Positions 29,415 through 37,670 of a stretch of 64,000 nt of DNA are shown in pieces. A model generated the notes under the pieces. The model saw only the letters and a list, made by a program, of their open reading frames with translations, was not told the DNA's origin and ran no database searches. Every line of letters starts with the position of its first letter. Position 1 is the first letter of the stretch. Source of the stretch: Frigoribacterium sp. Leaf263 (lineage in GTDB: Bacteria; Actinomycetota; Actinomycetes; Actinomycetales; Microbacteriaceae). The translations under genes and the position numbers were made by a program. The DNA is taken from positions 139,297 through 203,296 of the forward strand of contig NZ_LMMO01000003.1 of the NCBI RefSeq assembly GCF_001422285.1, given 5' to 3'.

Positions 29415-30095
29415 ATGAGCGACCTCCCCGCCGCCCCCGGTCTCCGCGAACGGAAGCGCCTGGCCACGCGGCGGGCGATCCAGGTCGCCGTGCTCGACCT
29501 CATCGGCGAGCACGGCCTCGAGGCCGTCACGGTCGACATGATCAGCCGCCGAGCCGACGTCTCCCCGCGCACGTTCTTCAACTACTTCACGTCCAAAGAA
29601 GAGGCCGTCGTCGGCGACCCGCCTCAGCTGTCCGAGGGTGCCGAGCTCACGGCCTTCATCGACGACCACGACGGATCGCTCCTCGACGGCCTGGTGCATC
29701 TGCTCGATCACGCGGCCACCACGGCCACGACGGATCGCGGGCTCGTGCAGCGTCGGCGGGCGGTGCTCCGCGCGTACCCCGAGCTGTTCGCCCGGCGCAT
29801 GGCGTCGGTGCGGGTGTTCGAGGAGCGCGTGACCGCCGTCGTCGCGCAGCGCCTCGCGTCCGACGACCGCTTAGCGTCGACCATCGAGGGTTCCGACGGC
29901 CTCGACGGCGCCGAGTCGATCGCCAGCCGCGCGAACCTGGTGGCGCTGGTCGTCATCGCCACGCTGCGTCACGCCTGGGCCGAGTGGATCGAGGACGACG
30001 ACGTCGAGCACCTCGGCGACTACCGGTTCAGCCTGCGAGCCCGGATGGACGACAGCTTCGCCGACCTCCGACGCCTCGTGTCACGGGAACTCTGA
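29415..30095 (+). CDS. TetR family transcriptional regulator
   Basis: A 226-aa protein with an N-terminal TetR helix-turn-helix (LATRRAIQVAVLDLIGEHGL, then VTVDMISRRADVSPRTFFNY). A C-terminal ligand/dimer domain has no recognisable specificity. The ATG at 29415 is preceded by CAAGAT at a leaderless-like distance. It is not clearly linked to a target: upstream is holB on the same strand and downstream is tRNA-Thr. A distant or unlinked target is likely. Confidence 0.9.
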   Translation: MSDLPAAPGLRERKRLATRRAIQVAVLDLIGEHGLEAVTVDMISRRADVSPRTFFNYFTSKEEAVVGDPPQLSEGAELTAFIDDHDGSLLDGLVHLLDHAATTATTDRGLVQRRRAVLRAYPELFARRMASVRVFEERVTAVVAQRLASDDRLASTIEGSDGLDGAESIASRANLVALVVIATLRHAWAEWIEDDDVEHLGDYRFSLRARMDDSFADLRRLVSREL

Positions 30096-30103
30096 GAATC
30101 CGG

Positions 30104-30109
30104 TACAGT
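30104..30109 (+). promoter_or_regulatory. -10 box of the probable tRNA-Thr promoter
   Basis: TACAGT is about 48 bases before the mature tRNA. A second A/T-rich box (TATCTA) follows closely. Confidence 0.45.
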
Positions 30110-30156
30110 ATCTATTCGTGCCGAGAGGCACGGGTTCCCGGTCTCGACCGGTATCC

Positions 30157-30229
30157 GCCGCTTTAGCTCAGTCGGTAGAGCGTCTCACTCGTAATGAGAA
30201 GGTCTGGGGTTCGATTCCCCAAAGCGGCT
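30157..30229 (+). tRNA. tRNA-Thr, anticodon CGT
   Basis: A 73-base cloverleaf. The acceptor is GCCGCTT with AAGCGGC, the D arm has GCTCAGTCGGTAGAGC, the anticodon stem TCTCA/TGAGA encloses CTCGTAA (anticodon CGT, reads ACG), and the T arm contains GTTCGATTC. Discriminator is T and CCA is not encoded. Confidence 0.97.
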
Positions 30230-30235
30230 CCGACA

Positions 30236-30267
30236 GAAAGCCCCGATCCCGATGGATCGGGGCTTTC
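30236..30267. terminator. Terminator after tRNA-Thr
   Basis: Perfect 14-base arms (gaaagccccgatcc and complement) flank a cgat loop, 6 bases after the tRNA. Confidence 0.88.
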
Positions 30268-30349
30268 GTCGTCCGGTGGGCGACCCGCGGACATCGAGCG
30301 CCCTGCAGCCCCGCAGCCCCGGTCGTCCCGCCGCCCCGGCCCCGCCTGG

Positions 30350-30355
30350 TAGACA
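30350..30355 (+). promoter_or_regulatory. Near-consensus -10 box for the first oxidoreductase
   Basis: TAGACA is 6 nt before the ATG at 30362, without a Shine-Dalgarno, so transcription is probably leaderless. Confidence 0.4.
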
Positions 30356-30361
30356 GGGGGC

Positions 30362-31342
30362 ATGACGATTCGATGGGGAATACTCGGCGCGGGCGGCATC
30401 GCCCACGACTTCACCTCCGACGTGCTGGGGGCGGGGCTGCCGGTCTCGGCGGTCGGCTCGCGTGACGCGGCCAAGGCGCAGGAGTTCGCCGACCGCTTCG
30501 GCATCGCGCACGCGCACGGCGGCTACGACGACCTGGTCGCCGACCCGACCGTCGACGCGGTGTACGTCGCCACCCCGCATGTGTTCCACGCGGAGCAGGC
30601 GCTGCTGGCGATCGCCGCGGGCAAGCACGTCCTCGTCGAGAAGTCGTTCACCATCACGGCCGCCGAGGCGCAATCCGTCGTCGACGCGGCAGCGGCCGCG
30701 GGCGTCGTCGTCATGGAGGCCATGTGGACGCGCTACCTGCCGCAGAGCGCGCGTCTGCGGGCGATCGTGCGCTCCGGGACCATCGGCGAGGTGCGCCTCC
30801 TGACGGCGCTGCATCTCCAGTCGCTTCCGACCGACCCGCGCCACCGCCTCAACGACCCCGCGCTCGGCGGGGGAGCGCTGCTCGACCTCGGCGTCTACCC
30901 GGTCTCGTTCGCGCACGACATCCTCGGAGCCCCGAGCAACATCCGCACCGTGGGCGTGCTCAGCGACCAGGGCGTCGACGCCCGGCACTCGGTCTCGCTC
31001 GGCTACGAGAGCGGCGCGTCGGCTCAGCTGTACTCGGCCCTCGACTCGTCGGGTCACAACGTCGCGGTGATCCACGGGACGGCGGGTCGCATCGAGGTCG
31101 ACGCGACCTGGTACACGCCCGTCGGCTTCACGGTCTACGACAGCGACGACGCCGTCATCGAGCGGTACGACTCCGACGAGGGGTCGCTGCGCGGGCTCCA
31201 TCACCAGGCGATCGAGCTCGACCGGGTCGTCGCGGCGGGGGAGCGCGAGAGCCCTCTGCTGCCGACGTCGGGCATCATCGACGTCATGCGCACCATGGAC
31301 GAGATGCGCCGGCAGCTCGGCGTCCGCTACCCCGGCGAGTAG
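30362..31342 (+). CDS. Gfo/Idh/MocA family NAD(P)-dependent oxidoreductase
   Basis: A 326-aa protein with an N-terminal Rossmann fold (WGILGAGGIAHDF), the EKSFTI segment equivalent to the catalytic EKP motif (here Pro is replaced by Ser) and a C-terminal GFO/IDH domain (LGGGALLDLGVYPVSFAHDI). It belongs to the dihydrodiol/xylose dehydrogenase-like subgroup (VMEAMWTRYLPQ). The substrate is unknown, most likely a sugar or cyclic polyol. It appears monocistronic between the tRNA-Thr terminator and the dacB promoter. Confidence 0.88.
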   Translation: MTIRWGILGAGGIAHDFTSDVLGAGLPVSAVGSRDAAKAQEFADRFGIAHAHGGYDDLVADPTVDAVYVATPHVFHAEQALLAIAAGKHVLVEKSFTITAAEAQSVVDAAAAAGVVVMEAMWTRYLPQSARLRAIVRSGTIGEVRLLTALHLQSLPTDPRHRLNDPALGGGALLDLGVYPVSFAHDILGAPSNIRTVGVLSDQGVDARHSVSLGYESGASAQLYSALDSSGHNVAVIHGTAGRIEVDATWYTPVGFTVYDSDDAVIERYDSDEGSLRGLHHQAIELDRVVAAGERESPLLPTSGIIDVMRTMDEMRRQLGVRYPGE

Positions 31343-31362
31343 GAGGCGCGGCGCGCGTTTCG

Positions 31363-31368
31363 TAGACT
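31363..31368 (+). promoter_or_regulatory. -10 box of a probable leaderless promoter for the D,D-carboxypeptidase operon
   Basis: TAGACT is 7 nt before the ATG at 31376. Confidence 0.6.
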
Positions 31369-31375
31369 GCCTCGG

Positions 31376-32887
31376 ATGGACGAGCAGTCGGGTGTCAGGC
31401 GAGAGCGTCGGCGGAGGCGAGGCGCGCGATCGACCGTCGCGCGCCTCCTCCATGACCACCCCCGAGGGGCTCGGGCCACGGCGGCCGTCACGGTGCTCGT
31501 GCTGCTCGGCGGCGGGGCCTTCGCCGCGGGCGCCGTGACCGGCCCGTCGGCGCCGTCGACCGGGGTCGCCGCGACGGCGTCGGTCTCGCCGACGCCTCCG
31601 ACCCCGAGCCGTTCGGCGACGCCGATCTCGTCCCCGACGCCGACGCCCGCCCCGACCGAGACGCCGACGACAGCCGCGCCGACGGCGACGCCCGTCCGGA
31701 CGTGCTCGGTCGCGGCGGCCGCCGCCGATCCCCGTCTCGCCCGGTTCGAGGGCGCCGTCCTCGACGCCGCGTCCGGTGACGTGCTGTTCGACCGCGACGG
31801 CTCCACGCCCGCTCGCACCGGCAGCGTCCTCAAGACCCTCACGAGCGCGGTCGCGCTGTCGGTGCTCGGGCCGGACCACCGGCTGTCGACCCGGGTCACG
31901 GGCGATGCCGGCGGCGGCGCGATCGCCCTCGTCGGCGGCGGCGACGCGACCCTCAGCGCTGCGGCCGGCCCGAGCGTCTACGCCGGCGCCCCGAAGCTGA
32001 GCGACCTCGCCGCGCAGGTGAGGAGCGGGTTGGGCGACGCGTCCGTCACGCGCATCACCCTCGACGCGACCTACTGGGATCAGGCGGACGAGTGGGACCC
32101 GTCGTGGAAGCGGACCGAGCAGACCATCGGCTACCACTCCGAGGTGACGGCGCTCATGGTCGACGGCGACCGGGCCGACCCGACCGCTCAGACGAGCCCG
32201 CGCAGCACCGACCCGGTCGCGCGGGCGGGCGAGGCGTTCCGGGCGGCTCTCGTCGACGCCGGTGTCGTCGGGGCGGAGACGGCCGTCATGGCGCAGGGGA
32301 CGGCGACCGGCACGGTCGTCCTCGGCGAGGTCCGCTCGCAGCCCGTCTCGACCCTGATCTCGCAGCTGCTGCCGACGTCCGACAACACCCTCGCCGAGAT
32401 GCTCGCCCGGGTCTCGTCCCGGGTGTCCGGCGCCGACGGCTCGTCGGCCTCGTTGACCCCGCTCTACCGGTCCGTCCTCGCGTCGGCGTACGGGCTCGAC
32501 ACGTCGTCGACGACCATCGTCGACGGATCGGGGCTCAGCGAGAACGACGCGGTGCCGGCGACGGTCGTCGCGGATCTGATGATCGCCGTCGCCGACCGAC
32601 GCGGCGGACTCGGCGTCGTCTACGACGCCCTGCCGATCTCGGGGCGGACCGGCACGCTCGCCGCCCGCTTCACCGGTGAGAACGCGGTCGCCGCCGGGGC
32701 CGTGCACGCGAAGACCGGCTGGATCGACACGGCCTACACGCTGGCCGGCAGCATCGACGCGGCCGACGGCACCCGTCTCGCCTTCGCGTTCTACGCCATC
32801 GGCGACGTCCGCGACGACGCCCGCGCCGCGCTCGACACGCTGACCGCCGCGGTGTATCGCTGCGGCGGCGATCTGTCAGGAGAATGA
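31376..32887 (+). CDS. dacB: D-alanyl-D-alanine carboxypeptidase/endopeptidase (PBP4, peptidase S13)
   Basis: A 503-aa protein with an Arg-rich cytoplasmic tail, one membrane helix (about residues 34-54) and a Pro/Thr/Ser-rich linker (60-108). The S13 catalytic domain carries SVLK at 150-153, SDN (PTSDNTLAE) and KTG (HAKTGWID). It trims or cleaves peptidoglycan stem peptides outside the membrane. The long low-complexity linker would hold the domain away from the membrane. pncA follows after 4 bases, so the two share a transcript. Confidence 0.93.
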   Translation: MDEQSGVRRERRRRRGARSTVARLLHDHPRGARATAAVTVLVLLGGGAFAAGAVTGPSAPSTGVAATASVSPTPPTPSRSATPISSPTPTPAPTETPTTAAPTATPVRTCSVAAAAADPRLARFEGAVLDAASGDVLFDRDGSTPARTGSVLKTLTSAVALSVLGPDHRLSTRVTGDAGGGAIALVGGGDATLSAAAGPSVYAGAPKLSDLAAQVRSGLGDASVTRITLDATYWDQADEWDPSWKRTEQTIGYHSEVTALMVDGDRADPTAQTSPRSTDPVARAGEAFRAALVDAGVVGAETAVMAQGTATGTVVLGEVRSQPVSTLISQLLPTSDNTLAEMLARVSSRVSGADGSSASLTPLYRSVLASAYGLDTSSTTIVDGSGLSENDAVPATVVADLMIAVADRRGGLGVVYDALPISGRTGTLAARFTGENAVAAGAVHAKTGWIDTAYTLAGSIDAADGTRLAFAFYAIGDVRDDARAALDTLTAAVYRCGGDLSGE

Positions 32888-32891
32888 GGTC

Positions 32892-33539
32892 ATGGTCAGA
32901 GCACTCCTCGTCATCGACGTCCAGAACGACTTCACCGAAGGAGGCGCGCTCGGCGTCGCCGGCGGCGCCCGGGTGGCCGAGGGGGTCGCCGAGCTCCTCG
33001 CCCACCGACGCGACGCGTACGACCTCGTGCTCGCCAGCCGCGACTGGCACGAGGCGGACTCCGACAACGGCGGCCACTTCTCGCTCGTCCCCGACTTCGT
33101 CGACTCGTGGCCGGTCCACTGCGTGCAGGGGACGGCGGGCGCCGAGTACCACCCGGCCCTCGACGCGACGACGATCGACGTGCATCTCACGAAGGGGACG
33201 GGCAGCCCCTCGTACTCCGCCTTCGAGGGCGTGACCGACGACGGCGGGGCTGTGGCCGACGTGCTCCGCGGGCGTCGGGTCGACGCCGTCGACGTCGTCG
33301 GGCTCGCGACCGACCACTGCGTGCGGGCCTCGGTGCTCGACGCTCTCGCCGCGGGGTTCGCCGTGCGCGTCGTCACGGATCTCGTCGCAGGCGTCGCCCC
33401 GGTCTCGAGCGAGGCCGCGCTCGCGGAGATGACCGGGGCGGGCGCCGTCCTCATCGACCGGGCCGGGCTCGACGCCGAGCGCGACGTCGACGTCGACGCC
33501 GACGCCGGGTCCACCGTCGACCCGGGAGCCGACGCGTGA
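32892..33539 (+). CDS. pncA: Nicotinamidase / isochorismatase-like hydrolase
   Basis: Converts nicotinamide to nicotinate for NAD recycling. The 215-aa product has the catalytic triad in place (Asp9 in LLVIDVQNDF, Lys101, Cys143 in ATDHCVRAS) and the metal site DWHE (Asp51, His53). The FTEGGALGV segment after Asp9 is typical of nicotinamidases rather than isochorismatases. The last 20 residues are Asp/Val repeats encoded by a run of gacgtcgacgcc. The start has aggag upstream. It overlaps the next oxidoreductase by GTGA. Confidence 0.9.
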   Translation: MVRALLVIDVQNDFTEGGALGVAGGARVAEGVAELLAHRRDAYDLVLASRDWHEADSDNGGHFSLVPDFVDSWPVHCVQGTAGAEYHPALDATTIDVHLTKGTGSPSYSAFEGVTDDGGAVADVLRGRRVDAVDVVGLATDHCVRASVLDALAAGFAVRVVTDLVAGVAPVSSEAALAEMTGAGAVLIDRAGLDAERDVDVDADAGSTVDPGADA

Positions 33540-34564
33540 CCGGCGAGCCGATCCGCGTCGGAATCGTCGGCTTCGGCCTCGCGGGTCGCGTGTTCCATGG
33601 CGCTCTGCTCGCCGACGACCCCGAGTACCGGGTCGAGGCCGTGGTCACGCGCGACGACGATCGGGCCGCCGATGCGAGGCGCCGCCACCCCGGTGCCGCC
33701 GTCGTGCCGAGCAGCGCCGACCTCGCGAGCATGGGGCTCGACCTCGTCGTCGTCGCCACGCCCAACGCCACGCACGCGGACGTCGCGGTCGAGGCGCTCC
33801 GCGCGGGATCCGCCGTCGTCGTCGACAAGCCGGTCGCCACGACCGCCCGCGAGGCCCGTGAGCTGATCGCCGAGGCCGAGAGCGCCGACCGGCTGCTGAC
33901 CGTCTATCAGAACCGCCGCTACGACGGCGACTACCTGACCGCCTCGCGCCTCGTCGCCGACGGCTCGCTCGGCGAGGTCCACACCTTCGAGTCGCGCTTC
34001 GAACCCTGGAAGACCGCCAACCGGGCGGGCTGGAAGTCCTCGGCCACCGCCTCCGACGGCGGCGGCATCCTCTTCGACCTCGGTCCGCACCTCGTCGACC
34101 AGGCCCTCCGGCTGTTCGGCCCGGTCGACGACGTCCGGGCCGAGATCGCCACGCGCCGCCCCTCGGCGGTGGCCGACGACGACGTCATGGTGTCCCTGCG
34201 TCACGCGGGCGGCGTCCGGTCGCGTCTCTGGATGAGTCACGTCGCCGCGCAGCCCGGCCCGCGCCTCCGCGTACTCGGCTCAGAGGGGGCCTACGTCGTC
34301 TCGGGCCTCGACCCGCAGGAGGCGCAGCTCGCGTCGGGTCTCTCGCCCTCCGATCCGGAGTACGGTCTCGTGGGCGCCGACGGGCACGGCACCGTGGGCG
34401 TCGGCGACGATCGGCGGGTCGTGCCCACCGAGCGAGGACGCTACCCCCTGTTCTACCGCCGTCTCGCCGCCGCCCTGCGCGGCGAAGCCGAGGTGCCGGT
34501 CGATCCGCGCGACGCGCTCGCAGCCCTCGAGGTCATCGAGGAGGCGCGGCGCACGGCACGCTGA
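33536..34564 (+). CDS. Gfo/Idh/MocA family oxidoreductase
   Basis: A 342-aa protein with Rossmann motif GIVGFGLAGRVFHGALL, the catalytic-type VDKPVATTAREA (EKP variant with Asp) and GGGILFDLGPHLVDQALRLFG. It resembles YdgJ/YulF-like oxidoreductases of unknown substrate. The GTG start overlaps the pncA stop by four bases; the frame stays open upstream but only as an alternative frame of pncA. The link with nicotinamidase may be simple co-expression. Confidence 0.87.
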   Translation: MTGEPIRVGIVGFGLAGRVFHGALLADDPEYRVEAVVTRDDDRAADARRRHPGAAVVPSSADLASMGLDLVVVATPNATHADVAVEALRAGSAVVVDKPVATTAREARELIAEAESADRLLTVYQNRRYDGDYLTASRLVADGSLGEVHTFESRFEPWKTANRAGWKSSATASDGGGILFDLGPHLVDQALRLFGPVDDVRAEIATRRPSAVADDDVMVSLRHAGGVRSRLWMSHVAAQPGPRLRVLGSEGAYVVSGLDPQEAQLASGLSPSDPEYGLVGADGHGTVGVGDDRRVVPTERGRYPLFYRRLAAALRGEAEVPVDPRDALAALEVIEEARRTAR

Positions 34565-34594
34565 CCGTCCGCGTCGAGCAGGTCGTCCCGTCGC

Positions 34595-35635
34595 TCACAG
34601 CCGGGTCGCCCAGTCCACCCGGTCGATCACGGCGGGCGCATCGACGTCGGCCAGTCGCGCCGGCGTCCACCGGGGGCGGCGGTCCTTGTCGACGACCCGG
34701 GCGCGGATGCCCTCGACGAGATCCGCGGAGTCGGCCAGGGCGCTGACGAGTCCGAGCTCCTGACCGAGCACGGCCTCGAGGTCGGGGAGGCGGCGGGCGC
34801 GACGCAGCGCCTCGAGGGTCAGGACCACCGAGGTGGGCGACGCGGCCTCGATGTCGTCCGCCGCGCCTCCGGCGTCCTGGACGCCCCCGGCCGCCGCTGC
34901 GCGGAGCCGGCGGACGATCGCGACGGCGTCGTCGCCCTCGTACGCGGCGTCGATCCACGAGGCCGCCTCGGCGAGGGGAGCGGGGGACGGCGGGGTGGCC
35001 AGAGCCCGGACCGCCTCGAGGCCGCCGCGTCCGAGGGCGGGGACGATCTCGTCGAGCCGATCGGACGGCACGAGGACGTCGGCGAAGCCGGTCAGGATCG
35101 CGTCGGCTCCGGTCATGGCGCGGCCGGTCAGCGCCAGGTGGGTGCCCAGCTCGCCCGGGGCGCGCGCGAGGAGGTGGCTGCCGCCGGCGTCGGGGGTCAG
35201 CCCGATCAGCGTCTCGGGCATCCCCACGGCGCTGCGCTCGGTGACCACCCGCAGCGAGACGTGCCCGCCGAGCCCGATGCCCGCGCCCATGGCGACCCCG
35301 TCGAGCAGCGACACGATGGGTTTCGCGAATCGTGACAGCCGCAGCACCCCGAGGTACTCCCGCCGCCACATGGCGATGCTGCGGGAGGGGTCGGTCGTGC
35401 CGTTGCGGTGGATCTGCGTGATGTCGCCGCCCGCGCAGAAGCCCCGCGGACCCGCGCCGCGGATGACCACGGCCCCGACGGCGGGATCGTGCTCGAACGC
35501 CGTCAACGCCAGGTCGATCAGCTCGAGCATCCGCTCGGACACGGCGTTGATCTTCCCGGGTCGATCGAGGGTCAGGACCCCGACGCCCCCGATCGTCTCG
35601 GTCGCGATCGGGAGGTCGTCGGCGTCGTCGCTCAT
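34595..35635 (-). CDS. 3-hydroxyisobutyryl-CoA hydrolase / enoyl-CoA hydratase family
   Basis: A 346-aa crotonase-fold protein. Oxyanion-hole segments are RGFCAGGDITQIH and VAMGAGIGLGGHVS, followed by MPETLIGLTPDAGGS. The length (about 80 residues more than enoyl-CoA hydratases) and the ECH_2 layout fit 3-hydroxyisobutyryl-CoA hydrolase of valine breakdown. Enoyl-CoA isomerase-type activity cannot be excluded. No other valine-catabolism gene is near. The start is supported by a -10 box 6 nt upstream. Confidence 0.82.
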   Translation of the reverse strand: MSDDADDLPIATETIGGVGVLTLDRPGKINAVSERMLELIDLALTAFEHDPAVGAVVIRGAGPRGFCAGGDITQIHRNGTTDPSRSIAMWRREYLGVLRLSRFAKPIVSLLDGVAMGAGIGLGGHVSLRVVTERSAVGMPETLIGLTPDAGGSHLLARAPGELGTHLALTGRAMTGADAILTGFADVLVPSDRLDEIVPALGRGGLEAVRALATPPSPAPLAEAASWIDAAYEGDDAVAIVRRLRAAAAGGVQDAGGAADDIEAASPTSVVLTLEALRRARRLPDLEAVLGQELGLVSALADSADLVEGIRARVVDKDRRPRWTPARLADVDAPAVIDRVDWATRL

Positions 35636-35641
35636 GGGGTC

Positions 35642-35647
35642 ACGGTA
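35642..35647 (-). promoter_or_regulatory. -10 box of a probable leaderless promoter for the crotonase-fold gene
   Basis: On the minus strand TACCGT is 6 nt before the ATG at 35635. Confidence 0.5.
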
Positions 35648-35667
35648 GCGCGCACCCGCGTCGGACG

Positions 35668-37569
35668 TCAGACGAGCAGCTGGTGCTTCGCCAGGTCGCG
35701 GTAGAGCGGCGTGCTGACGACCAGCTCGGAGTGGGTTCCGACGCCGACGACCCGTCCGCCGTCGACGACGACGATCTGGTCGCTGTCGACGACCGTCGAC
35801 AGGCGGTGGGCGATCACGATGAGCGTGCGGTCCTGAGCGACGGCGTCGATGGCCCCGCGGAGGCGCTGCTCGTTCACCCCGTCGAGACTGGACGTCGACT
35901 CGTCGAGCAGCAGGATGGGCGGCGCCGAGAGCAGCGTGCGGGCGATGGCCAGACGCTGGCGCTCGCCGCCCGAGAGCATGACGCCGTCCTCGCCGACCTG
36001 AGCGTCGAGACCCTCGTCCCCGCGTTCGAGCACGGCCGTGAGGTTCACGGCCTCGAGCACGCGGCGGCAGTCGTCGTCGGTGGCCTCGGGGGAGCCGAGG
36101 GTGAGGTTGTCGCGGATCGTGCCGGCGAGAACCGGGGCGTCCTGTTCGACGTAGCCGATGCGCGAGCGCAGGTCGACGCGGTCGAGGCTGCGCACGTCGA
36201 CGCCGTCGACCCGGACGGTCCCGGAGGTCGGGTCGTAGAAGCGCTCGATCAGGGCGAGCATGGTGCTCTTCCCGGCTCCCGAGGGTCCGACCAGGGCCGT
36301 CCGGCGCCCGGCGGGCGCGGAGAAGCTGATGCCGCGCAGGACGGTGAGATCGTCGTCGGCCGGGGCTCCGTCGCCCGACCCGTCGTCGGCGGCGGGCGCG
36401 GCATCGGGCGAGGCGGGGTACCGGAAGTGGACGTCGTCGAAGGTCACGGCGTCGGCCGTGCCGGCGGGGCCGCCCGCAGGGATCCCGGCGGCCGTGCGGA
36501 CGTCGTCGTGGTCCTCCGACGGCAGGTCGAGGATCTCCTGGATCCGACCGAGCGCCCCGAGCGCCTGGTTGACGCTCAGCACGGCGCCCAGCGCCTGCCC
36601 GAGCGGCATGATCATCAGGAACAGGAACAGCACGAACGAGACCAGGGACGCGATGGTGATGTCGCCGCTGGCGACGCGGAAGCCGCCCACCCCGAGCACG
36701 ACCAGGAACGACGCCTGCAGAGCGATCGACGAGATCGGCACGACGAGGGCCGAGATCCGGGCGACCTGGAGTCCGCGCTGATAGGCCCCCACCGCGTCGA
36801 GCTCGACCGCTGCGATCTCGCGCTCCGTGGCACCGGAGGCGCGGATCGTGCGCACCGAGCTGATGGCCCGCTCGACGGCGGCCGTGAGATCGCCCACCTT
36901 CTCCTGCGCCTGTCGGCTCGCGACCCGGATGCGTCCCGAGAGCAGCACCACGACGACCACCGAGACGGCGACGACGAGGACCGTCAACCCCAGCAGGACC
37001 GGATCGATCAGGAACATGCCGACCAGCGCGCCGATGAAGGTGAGGCTGCCCCCGATGGCCTCGACGAGACCCTGGGTCAGGACGGCCCGCAGCAGCGTCG
37101 TGTCCGAGCCGACCCGCGACACGAGATCGCCCGTCCGGCGCGTGTCGAACTCGCTGATGGGGAGGCGGAGCATCCGGCCCACGAGGCGTCGACGGCTCGA
37201 GAGGACGACCCCCTCGCCGGTCCGCTGCAGCAGATAGTGCTGGAACCCGCTCAGCAGGCCGGCGGCCACCACGAGCGCGACGAGCGCCCAGACCAGACGG
37301 CCGAGGGGATCGCCCTGCTCGACGACGGCGATGACCCGCTGGACGAGCAGCGGCTGACCGAGCGACGCGGCGGCGCCCAGCACGCTGAGCACGATGATCA
37401 CCGCCATGACCCGCCGGTGCTCGAACAGGTACGGCAGCAGCTGACGGAACGTGGCACGGGGCCCCTCGGGAGGGCGACGGCCACCGAGTCGGCGACGCGG
37501 TCTCGGGGCGTCGACCCGCGCCTCCTCGGCGGGTGTCGTGGGGGTGCGCGCGCTCGTGTCGGAGCTCAT
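35668..37569 (-). CDS. ABC exporter, fused permease and ATPase
   Basis: A 633-aa half-transporter, probably a homodimer. It has a polar N-terminus, six membrane helices (about residues 50-345), then an ATPase domain with Walker A GPSGAGKS, signature LSGGERQRLAIART, Walker B ILLLDEST and H-loop IAHRLST. An Ala/Asp-rich insert (around 385-405) precedes the ATPase domain. Substrate is unknown; the family exports lipids, peptides or drugs. The ATG at 37569 has gagg just upstream. No linked regulator was found. Confidence 0.93.
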   Translation of the reverse strand: MSSDTSARTPTTPAEEARVDAPRPRRRLGGRRPPEGPRATFRQLLPYLFEHRRVMAVIIVLSVLGAAASLGQPLLVQRVIAVVEQGDPLGRLVWALVALVVAAGLLSGFQHYLLQRTGEGVVLSSRRRLVGRMLRLPISEFDTRRTGDLVSRVGSDTTLLRAVLTQGLVEAIGGSLTFIGALVGMFLIDPVLLGLTVLVVAVSVVVVVLLSGRIRVASRQAQEKVGDLTAAVERAISSVRTIRASGATEREIAAVELDAVGAYQRGLQVARISALVVPISSIALQASFLVVLGVGGFRVASGDITIASLVSFVLFLFLMIMPLGQALGAVLSVNQALGALGRIQEILDLPSEDHDDVRTAAGIPAGGPAGTADAVTFDDVHFRYPASPDAAPAADDGSGDGAPADDDLTVLRGISFSAPAGRRTALVGPSGAGKSTMLALIERFYDPTSGTVRVDGVDVRSLDRVDLRSRIGYVEQDAPVLAGTIRDNLTLGSPEATDDDCRRVLEAVNLTAVLERGDEGLDAQVGEDGVMLSGGERQRLAIARTLLSAPPILLLDESTSSLDGVNEQRLRGAIDAVAQDRTLIVIAHRLSTVVDSDQIVVVDGGRVVGVGTHSELVVSTPLYRDLAKHQLLV

Positions 37570-37670
37570 GATGCCTCTCGTGCCTGGCGACCGCGCCGGG
37601 CGCGGCGGTGCTCGCGGCGATCGACGGACCGCCGACTACGACCGTACTTCGTCGGCGCGCACCCCACCTG